Below, one piece after another: positions 5,012-9,745 of a DNA stretch of 9,745 nt. The notes beneath the pieces are model-generated. The model was not told the origin of the DNA. It searched no databases and was given only the letters and a program-made list of their open reading frames with translations. A program made the translations under genes and the position numbers. Source of the stretch: Cyanothece sp. UBA12306 (GTDB taxonomy: Bacteria; Cyanobacteriota; Cyanobacteriia; Cyanobacteriales; Microcystaceae); the NCBI GenBank assembly GCA_003448685.1, contig DLXW01000302.1, forward strand, positions 940-10,684, given 5' to 3'. Position 1 is the first letter of the stretch. Every line of letters begins with the position of its first letter.

Positions 5012-5476
5012 ATGAAGTATTGGTTAATGAAATCAGAACCCAACACCTATAGTATTACAGATTTTCAAGAGGAAGGTCAGACAATTTGGGATGGAGTTCG
5101 CAACTACCAAGCGCGTAATTTCTTACGGGAAATGAAAGTGGGAGATCTGGCGTTTTTTTATCATTCTAATACTAAAATCCCTGGAATTGTGGGATTAATG
5201 AAAGTTATAGAAAGTAATGTCATTGATCCAACTCAATTTGACCAACAAAGCCCCTATTTTGATTCAAAGTCTACCATGGATTCCCCCCGTTGGCAAACGG
5301 TAACCGTTGAATTTGTTGCAGAATTTTCTGAGCAATTAACCTTAGAAACTCTCAAAAAAACCTTTACTCCAGAAGAACTATTATTGGTTAAACGAGGTAA
5401 TCGTTTATCGGTTCTTCCTGTTAGTTCTAATATTGCTCAAAAAATCTTACAAATGGTCAATTATCAATCAGCATAA
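5012..5476 (+). CDS. EVE-domain protein (THYN1-like)
   Basis: This 154-residue protein is a single EVE domain. It opens with MKYWLMKSEPNTYSITDFQ, followed by WDGVRNYQARNFLREMKVGD and FFYHSNTKIPGIVGLMKVI. EVE domains are PUA-like folds that bind modified bases in nucleic acids, with an aromatic cage that includes the conserved W-x-GVRNYQARN region. Bacterial stand-alone members are widespread and their substrate is mostly unknown. AAGGAAA lies about eight bases upstream of the ATG and supports this start. The stop is directly followed by the FTR1 stop on the other strand, with no gap and no visible terminator hairpin between them. A link with the nearby methyltransferase is possible but not shown; the gene is probably a core gene. 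Confidence 0.9.
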   Translation: MKYWLMKSEPNTYSITDFQEEGQTIWDGVRNYQARNFLREMKVGDLAFFYHSNTKIPGIVGLMKVIESNVIDPTQFDQQSPYFDSKSTMDSPRWQTVTVEFVAEFSEQLTLETLKKTFTPEELLLVKRGNRLSVLPVSSNIAQKILQMVNYQSA

Positions 5477-6418
5477 TTAACTAACTTTTTTCAAAGGTTG
5501 ATTAACTCCAGACTTCAATGTAGATCTTGTTGATAAACTTTGAAAATAAAGACCTCCTACAATAAATAAAAATAAAATATAGACAATAAATTGACCTAAA
5601 TATAAATTTTGTCTATATCCAAATAAAGCTTTGAAGATAATCCCAGGAAATTGACGATCTGGTAAGATTTGAGAACCATCCCAAATCAACGAACCTAACA
5701 GACAAGAATCACCTGGAACAACACACCAATTAGCAAAACTAGGGTCAATTTGTGATAAAAGTAGAATGGCTTTATCAAGATGAATTAAAAATCCCAGAAC
5801 TAACCCTCCTACAATTAAAAGAAGGAAAACTCCCATCACTTGGAAAAAGAGGCGAATATTAATTTTAACCCCCAATTTAAACAATAAAAACCCTAAAAAT
5901 ACCGCCGTCATTAAACCAGCGATCGCTCCTAAACTAGCAATCTGCCATCCTTCTTGAAATTTAGCAATAATAAATAAAACTGTTTCAAATCCTTCCCTTA
6001 AAACTGCAATAAAAACTAACAAAAAAATTCCTTTCGCTGCGCTATCTTTTTCAATCAATGCGCTGCTAATTTCTCCTTCTACTTCTGCTTTTAGAGAACT
6101 TCCCTGTCGAGTCATCCAAATCAACATCCAGCTTAACATTCCAATCGCTATTAAACCAAATAAACTAGCTAAAATAGCTTTAATTACTGGAGTATAGGGA
6201 CTTTGATAACTATCTACTCCTTGAAGTATTCCCCCGAGAAGGAAACCCACCATTACACTGGCAAGAATTCCAGCAGAAATACCTTGATAAACCCAACGAT
6301 TAAGTTGATTTTTTTCTAGCTTTTTCAAACAAACTAATACAATTCCTACAATTAGGGATGCTTCAAAACCTTCCCTCAAAGTCACAACAAAAGTAGGTAA
6401 AGCAGCACTAAGATCCAT
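5477..6418 (-). CDS. FTR1-family iron permease
   Basis: This 313-residue integral membrane protein has about seven hydrophobic segments. It carries two REGFE motifs, at residues 15-19 (TLREGFEASLIVG) and 141-145 (VLREGFETVLFI); the R-E-x-x-E pattern is the iron-binding signature of the FTR1/EfeU family. A loop near residues 230-265 has two Cys (NWCVVPGDSCLLG) and ends in PGIIFKALFGY, a common FTR1 feature. It would carry iron across the plasma membrane. No EfeO, EfeB or multicopper oxidase partner lies in the window. A ferritin-like gene 112 bp upstream on the same strand points to an iron uptake and storage unit. TATAAT (minus strand, 6440-6445) lies about 21 bases before the ATG, so the gene may also have its own promoter. 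Confidence 0.92.
   Translation of the reverse strand: MDLSAALPTFVVTLREGFEASLIVGIVLVCLKKLEKNQLNRWVYQGISAGILASVMVGFLLGGILQGVDSYQSPYTPVIKAILASLFGLIAIGMLSWMLIWMTRQGSSLKAEVEGEISSALIEKDSAAKGIFLLVFIAVLREGFETVLFIIAKFQEGWQIASLGAIAGLMTAVFLGFLLFKLGVKINIRLFFQVMGVFLLLIVGGLVLGFLIHLDKAILLLSQIDPSFANWCVVPGDSCLLGSLIWDGSQILPDRQFPGIIFKALFGYRQNLYLGQFIVYILFLFIVGGLYFQSLSTRSTLKSGVNQPLKKVS
5919..5926. repeat. HIP1 octamer
   Basis: GCGATCGC, the highly iterated palindrome of many cyanobacterial genomes, here inside the iron permease gene. Confidence 0.9.
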
Positions 6419-6439
6419 ATAAATGAAGATTAACTTAAC

Positions 6440-6445
6440 ATTATA
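6440..6445 (-). promoter_or_regulatory. Candidate -10 box for the iron permease gene
   Basis: On the minus strand this reads TATAAT, about 21 bases before the permease ATG, in a very AT-rich stretch with partial inverted symmetry (TTAA at both sides). No strong -35 box is seen. A Fur-type operator is conceivable here but is not shown by the sequence. Confidence 0.3.
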
Positions 6446-6530
6446 TTTATTAATTGCTTTAGGTAAGGAATGGGGAATTATTAAAACATCTCTATCCTAA
6501 CTATTCCCTCTTTCTTCCTTTGACTAACAA

Positions 6531-6965
6531 TTATACGTAATCCCGTAACATTTTCTTGAGTTCAATATTATGAACTTCCTCTTGACCAATCATACCACGG
6601 GCAAATTCTTCGATATAGATGCTGGCGTTTTCAACAACTTCTAAGAGGTCTTTGTATAAGTCCAAAGCTTTTTTTTCATGATTTAGACTTTCAATGAGAA
6701 TAGCGTGTAAACTATGTTCATTAGTTTCTTCCATAGGAGCAATTGATAAACTAGGATGACCTTCTAATCCAGTTAAGATTTCCCCTACCTGTTGAGCATG
6801 GAGCAGAGATTCAGTAGCCTGTTGTTGGAAAAACTGCACAATGGGGATACGATGGGGTCCAGTTACCATCAAACTATAGTGGGTGTAGCGGACAACTCCT
6901 GCTAGTTCATACTCCATAATTAAGTTGAGGAGTTTATTAGTTTTTTCCCGATCAAGTTCTCGCAT
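6531..6965 (-). CDS. Ferritin-like / bacterioferritin-like protein
   Basis: This 144-residue four-helix protein aligns with bacterioferritin: LIMEYELAGVVRYTHYSLM matches the first helix (E20 equivalent to ligand E18), HAQQVGEILTGLEGHP matches the second (H56 equivalent to H54), and GQEEVHNIE gives the E129-x-x-H132 pair. The first E-x-x-H is not conserved: the position three before H56 is Ser53, with Glu at 52 instead, and the heme Met position is Leu54. So the di-iron centre may be altered and heme binding of the usual kind is unlikely. The sequence is about 15 residues shorter than typical bacterioferritin. It lies upstream of the FTR1 permease on the same strand, which fits a role in iron handling. 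GTAGGAAAA precedes the ATG as ribosome-binding site. A TTGACA occurs about 60 bases upstream. Confidence 0.8.
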   Translation of the reverse strand: MRELDREKTNKLLNLIMEYELAGVVRYTHYSLMVTGPHRIPIVQFFQQQATESLLHAQQVGEILTGLEGHPSLSIAPMEETNEHSLHAILIESLNHEKKALDLYKDLLEVVENASIYIEEFARGMIGQEEVHNIELKKMLRDYV

Positions 6966-7160
6966 TTTTCCTACCTACTACAAGGAGCATATTCTATCCT
7001 AATAACAACATTTTTTACTGGTATCTGTCAAGGTCAATGGCAACGGTTGTCAGAAAATGATCAATAATAAAAAATTATAGAAAAAAAAAAGATTTTATCA
7101 ACAATCTTGTTGGTTTTGTAACAGAAAAGTTATCCAAATAATAATTTTATTATGAAATAT

Positions 7161-7190
7161 AAAAACCCCATCCATTGCTAATGGTGGGGG
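7161..7190 (-). terminator. Intrinsic terminator of the C-terminal protease gene
   Basis: CCCCA-T-CCATT pairs with AATGGTGGGG around a GCT loop, giving a ten-pair stem with one bulged T. On the minus strand the stem is followed directly by TTTTTATATTT. It lies about 85 bases after the protease stop and is oriented to end that transcript. Confidence 0.85.
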
Positions 7191-7199
7191 AATTTACTT

Positions 7200-7215
7200 T
7201 GATGATCAATCATCA
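7200..7215. repeat. Short inverted repeat in the protease 3' region
   Basis: TGATGAT and ATCATCA are separated by two bases. It lies between the protease stop and its terminator. It could be a small RNA hairpin or chance. Confidence 0.3.
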
Positions 7216-7275
7216 GGGGATTAGATTAAACTTTTGCCTCTTTTTCTGAATACTTCTAAGTTAAAGTTTATTACT

Positions 7276-8559
7276 TTAGCGCTTAGCATTAGTTCCTCGA
7301 GAACCAGCTATCTCCTGTTTAAGGATTTCAAAAGCTTTATCAAATTGAGGATCACCAAAAGCCCCAATGCGATCGCGTTCCGTCTGTAGTTCTTTTCGTT
7401 GATCGTCGCTCAATTGCAGGGTGACATCAGGTTCGATGCCATTTTTGTTAATATCACGACCACTAGGAGTTAAATATTTAGCAATAGTTACCGCTAAACC
7501 CGAGCCATCTCCTAAGCCTCGCACCGATTGTACCAGACCCTTACCAAAGGTTTTAGTTCCCACTAACACAGCCCTTTTATGGTCTTGTAAAGCTCCTGAG
7601 AGGATTTCACTGGCACTGGCTGATCCCCCATCGACCAGAACTACCAAAGGTTTATCCGTCAAAGCACGATTACTTGCTCTTTGCTGTTCCATTTCTCCTT
7701 CACGATTAACGGTGGAGACAATTTTTCCTTCATCAAGCCACATTCGAGCAATTTCTACACTAGAGTAGAGTAAACCACCTGGATTAGAGCGTAAATCTAA
7801 AATATATCCATTTACCTTTTTACCTTCTAGGTCTTTGATAGCATCGCGCATTTCTTCGCCAGCCTGGGCGCTAAATTGGGTTAAACGAATGTAACCAATG
7901 GTTCCAACGGGGGTTTCTGTAGCACGAGCGCGAACTGGGTGTAATTCGATACGAGCCCTGACAATAGGATAATTAATTTCTTTAGAACTGCGACGAATAG
8001 TTAAAGTAACTTTACTCCCTGGTTTACCACGAATTAACTTGACCGCATCTTCCACTTCCATCCCTTTAGTGCTTTTGCCGTCAATTTTAATAATTACATC
8101 TTTAGAAAGAACCCCCGCCTCAAAAGCAGGAGTATCTTCGATGGGAGCAACTACTGTCAGTTCATTGCTTTCTTCGTCCTTTGTCAATTGGATACCCACC
8201 CCAGTTAATTCTCCTGAGGTATCAATTTGCATATTTTTGAACTCTTCGGGATCCATGAAGCGAGTATAGGGATCTTCGAGCTGCTCTAACATTTCGCGAA
8301 TTGCTTTGTAAGCGTCGTCTTTACTGCCATAAGGCCGCCCTAAATAATCTCGACGAACAGATTGCCAATCGACTTGATTAAACGTAGCATCTACATAGGT
8401 TCGATTAATAATCTGCCAAACTTCATCGACTAATTCTTTAGGATTATCCTGAAAAAAGGCTTGACTACGGGAAAACCGGAGTCCCCCTCCTGTTACTGCT
8501 ACTGCTGTTAAAATAGCTGCTGTTGCCCCAAGAATAAGCCCGCGTTTTTGATTAACCAT
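7276..8559 (-). CDS. ctpC: Carboxyl-terminal processing protease (S41, CtpC-like)
   Basis: This 427-residue protein has an N-terminal hydrophobic segment (about residues 8-26) that should send it to the thylakoid lumen or periplasm, then a helical region ending in LEDPYTRFM, a PDZ domain (about 115-195, starting GELTGVGIQL), and the S41 catalytic domain. The catalytic Ser-Lys pair is S315 in GGSASASEIL and K340 in TFGKGLVQ, with the 25-residue spacing known from Tsp and D1 processing protease. Cyanobacteria have three such proteases; the CtpA member matures the D1 protein of photosystem II. The MVNQKRGLILGAT start and overall sequence look like CtpC rather than CtpA, but the choice between B and C is from memory and uncertain. 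The gene is divergent from ftsQ and ends at a clear intrinsic terminator. Confidence 0.93.
   Translation of the reverse strand: MVNQKRGLILGATAAILTAVAVTGGGLRFSRSQAFFQDNPKELVDEVWQIINRTYVDATFNQVDWQSVRRDYLGRPYGSKDDAYKAIREMLEQLEDPYTRFMDPEEFKNMQIDTSGELTGVGIQLTKDEESNELTVVAPIEDTPAFEAGVLSKDVIIKIDGKSTKGMEVEDAVKLIRGKPGSKVTLTIRRSSKEINYPIVRARIELHPVRARATETPVGTIGYIRLTQFSAQAGEEMRDAIKDLEGKKVNGYILDLRSNPGGLLYSSVEIARMWLDEGKIVSTVNREGEMEQQRASNRALTDKPLVVLVDGGSASASEILSGALQDHKRAVLVGTKTFGKGLVQSVRGLGDGSGLAVTIAKYLTPSGRDINKNGIEPDVTLQLSDDQRKELQTERDRIGAFGDPQFDKAFEILKQEIAGSRGTNAKR
7369..7376. repeat. HIP1 octamer
   Basis: GCGATCGC within the protease gene, near its 3' end. Confidence 0.9.
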
Positions 8560-8761
8560 AAGTCTAGTTTGTGGTGTGGAACGGAAAAAAAATGTCGAAT
8601 GTTAACTGAATAACAAGGAACTTAGATAAAAAATCCAACTCAGTAGATCTGGTACCTATTAGGATCTGGTCACTAAAAAAATTGTAAAGTTAATGATTTT
8701 TTGCATATAGTGGTTCCTTAATTAGTTATAACATTTTTTGAAAGTGGATAAAATTAATATT
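8560..8761. promoter_or_regulatory. Divergent promoter region between protease and ftsQ
   Basis: This 200-bp AT-rich gap separates two divergent genes. A plausible promoter toward ftsQ is TTGTAA (8682-8687), a 17-bp spacer, and ATATAG (8705-8710). Upstream of it the octamer GATCTGGT occurs twice in direct orientation (8646-8653 and 8663-8670, 17-bp period) around CCTATTAGG. A related sequence occurs after ftsQ (9683-9713). These could be operator sites; nothing identifies the regulator. Confidence 0.4.
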
Positions 8762-9559
8762 ATGACAGATAGTACATTGGTTTATTCTAAGTCCTTAAAA
8801 ACTCAAAGAGAAACCTTGCGCCACCAGAGACGCTTAAAAGCTTGGCAAGGAATTTGGCGTTTTTTCGCTCTTTGTGGCTTAACTGGCGGATTATTGTGGC
8901 TGCTGAGTTGGCCCCACTGGTTAATTCACCAGTCGTCCCAAGTGAAAATTACCGGAAATAAATTGTTATCAGCCGAAAAAATTCGTAATTTATTAAACGT
9001 AAAATATCCTCAATCTGTCTGGCAACTCCCTATCGATCAATTAACTGAAGAACTAAAAGAGAGTCCTCCAATTGAGGATATTTATATCGCTCGTAAGGTA
9101 TTACCTTCACAAATAACTATTAATGTTAAGGAACGACAACCAGTAGCCAAAGCTTTTTCGAGTCAGGGAATGGGCTATCTTGATGCCACTGGGGTTTGGA
9201 TTTCTCAAGAATTTTATGGAACCAAGGTTGCAGTAGCTACCTCACAAAAGTTTACTGTTCTTGGTTTTGAGCAACAGTACCGTTCCCACTGGATGGAGAT
9301 CTATCCTTTGATTGTGGCTTCCCCTGTCAAAATTACTACGGTAGATTGGAGGAATCCGAGCAATCTGATCTTAAAAACTGAATTAGGAATGGTTCATTTG
9401 GGTCCATTTAGCGATCGCCTGGCTAAACAACTGCAAACATTAGCTAAAATGCGCAAATTGCCTTCGAGAGTTCCTACTAATAGGATTTCCTATCTGGATT
9501 TATCTAATCCTGACGCTCCTTCAGTACGGCTGAAACCCCAACCTCAGAAACAGATTTGA
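8762..9559 (+). CDS. ftsQ: Cell division protein FtsQ (POTRA domain)
   Basis: From the ATG at 8762 the protein has 265 residues. A TTG at 8738 would add eight residues but has no better ribosome-binding site. A basic cytoplasmic N-terminus is followed by one membrane segment (about residues 30-55, LCGLTGGLLWLLSW) and then a POTRA domain (about 59-129: VKITGNKLLSAEKIRNLLNV then VWQLPIDQL, IARKVLPSQITINVKERQPV). This is the FtsQ/DivIB layout; in cyanobacteria it usually precedes ftsZ. FtsQ links the Z ring to the wall-synthesis machinery at the septum. The C-terminal beta domain is present (YLDATGVWI through ISYLDLSNPDAPSVRLKP). Sequence identity to E. coli FtsQ would be low; the call rests on layout and the POTRA pattern. 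Confidence 0.88.
   Translation: MTDSTLVYSKSLKTQRETLRHQRRLKAWQGIWRFFALCGLTGGLLWLLSWPHWLIHQSSQVKITGNKLLSAEKIRNLLNVKYPQSVWQLPIDQLTEELKESPPIEDIYIARKVLPSQITINVKERQPVAKAFSSQGMGYLDATGVWISQEFYGTKVAVATSQKFTVLGFEQQYRSHWMEIYPLIVASPVKITTVDWRNPSNLILKTELGMVHLGPFSDRLAKQLQTLAKMRKLPSRVPTNRISYLDLSNPDAPSVRLKPQPQKQI
9411..9418. repeat. HIP1 octamer
   Basis: GCGATCGC near the 3' end of ftsQ. Confidence 0.9.
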
Positions 9560-9745
9560 CTCAATTGTTTGGCTTTTTCAAAGTTTGCCCGGTGCTTTAG
9601 GGGGTAATTGTTTAAAATTGTAGATTTATGGCGATTGGTTAGACTGGTAAAGATATTGACAAATCCCCATCAGATTCTTAGTCTCAGTAGATCACAAAGA
9701 TCCTAGTTAGGATTGCGGAGGAGCTTCGGAGACCGGAGCGGGGGA
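9560..9745 (+). other. Non-coding leader at right edge, probably upstream of ftsZ
   Basis: No reading frame of note is present. TTGACA (9656-9661) with TAGTCT 17 bp downstream is a weak promoter candidate. CTCAGTAGATC (9683-9693) and CCTAGTTAGG (9702-9711) echo the ctp-ftsQ gap. The last 30 bases are unusually GC-rich, with three CGGAG repeats and a 7-bp hairpin GCTTCGG/CCGGAGC around AGA (9723-9739). The gene that follows is outside the window; ftsZ is inferred only from the usual cyanobacterial order. Confidence 0.4.

Larger units (their letters stand above)
6966..7275. other. Intergenic region between ferritin-like gene and protease gene
   Basis: This 310-bp AT-rich gap holds no credible gene. 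On the minus strand it contains TTGACA (plus-strand 7026-7031) upstream of the ferritin-like gene, with no well-spaced -10 box. An AT-rich hairpin (AAGATT/AATCTT, 7089-7108) is followed on the minus strand by a run of ten T, a possible second terminator. The strong terminator at 7161-7190 and an inverted repeat at 7200-7215 also lie here. Confidence 0.6.

Noticed and set aside
5477..5520. Shared terminator between the EVE and permease genes
   Set aside because: The stops abut, and no stable hairpin with a T-run is visible on either strand there.
6440..6470. Fur box upstream of the permease
   Set aside because: The region is AT-rich with partial symmetry, but nothing matches a specific operator well enough to list as a site.
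7421..7768. 115-codon plus-strand frame inside the protease gene
   Set aside because: It is antisense to the well-supported S41 catalytic domain, and its product has no recognisable pattern.
8039..8269. 76-codon plus-strand frame inside the protease gene
   Set aside because: It is antisense to the PDZ region; its low-complexity Ser/Thr-rich product looks like a shadow.
8738..8761. TTG at 8738 as the ftsQ start
   Set aside because: The ATG at 8762 is a better start codon and adds nothing unlikely; the eight extra residues match no known feature.

Overview
The window looks like chromosomal DNA from a low-GC unicellular or colonial cyanobacterium of the Crocosphaera/Cyanothece type. This is inferred from HIP1 octamers (GCGATCGC at 5919, 7369 and 9411), a CtpC-like carboxyl-terminal protease, and an FtsQ with no ftsA or mur cluster beside it. 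No 16S or other definitive marker is present, so the genus is a guess.

Left half (1-4196), accessory, all on the + strand. The 3' part of an Eco57I/Type IIG-like adenine DNA methyltransferase gene is followed by four different two-gene toxin-antitoxin (TA) or TA-like modules: DUF6883-DUF4926, a MazE-like/MazF pair, an AF2212-like antitoxin with a VapC-type PIN toxin, and HicB-HicA. The modules are separated by direct repeats. Each repeat is a stub of the 3' end of a methyltransferase gene, encoding a version of ...LERxIDEIVYELYG.... The order is tail-TA-tail-TA-tail-TA-tail-TA-tail, with five copies counting the native one. Two copies (R1, R4) carry an extended -10 promoter sequence and end in an ATGA overlap with the start codon of the next module. 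Two modules are damaged by what look like single G-to-A changes: the DUF6883 gene has TAG where the family usually has Trp, and the MazF reading frame has ATA where its ATG should be. The methyltransferase gene also holds two 23-bp palindromic elements in opposite orientation that differ only by paired, stem-preserving substitutions.

Right half (4197-9745), ordinary core genes. They are cobM (cobalamin pathway, -), an EVE-domain protein (+), an FTR1 iron permease (-) preceded by a ferritin-like protein (-) as an apparent iron uptake/storage pair, a periplasmic S41 C-terminal processing protease (-) with a clear intrinsic terminator, and divergently ftsQ (+). The right edge is a non-coding leader, probably in front of ftsZ, which lies outside the window.

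The most notable feature is the TA cassette array delimited by methyltransferase-tail repeats. It suggests a hotspot where addiction modules accumulate behind a restriction-modification gene through its conserved 3' end.
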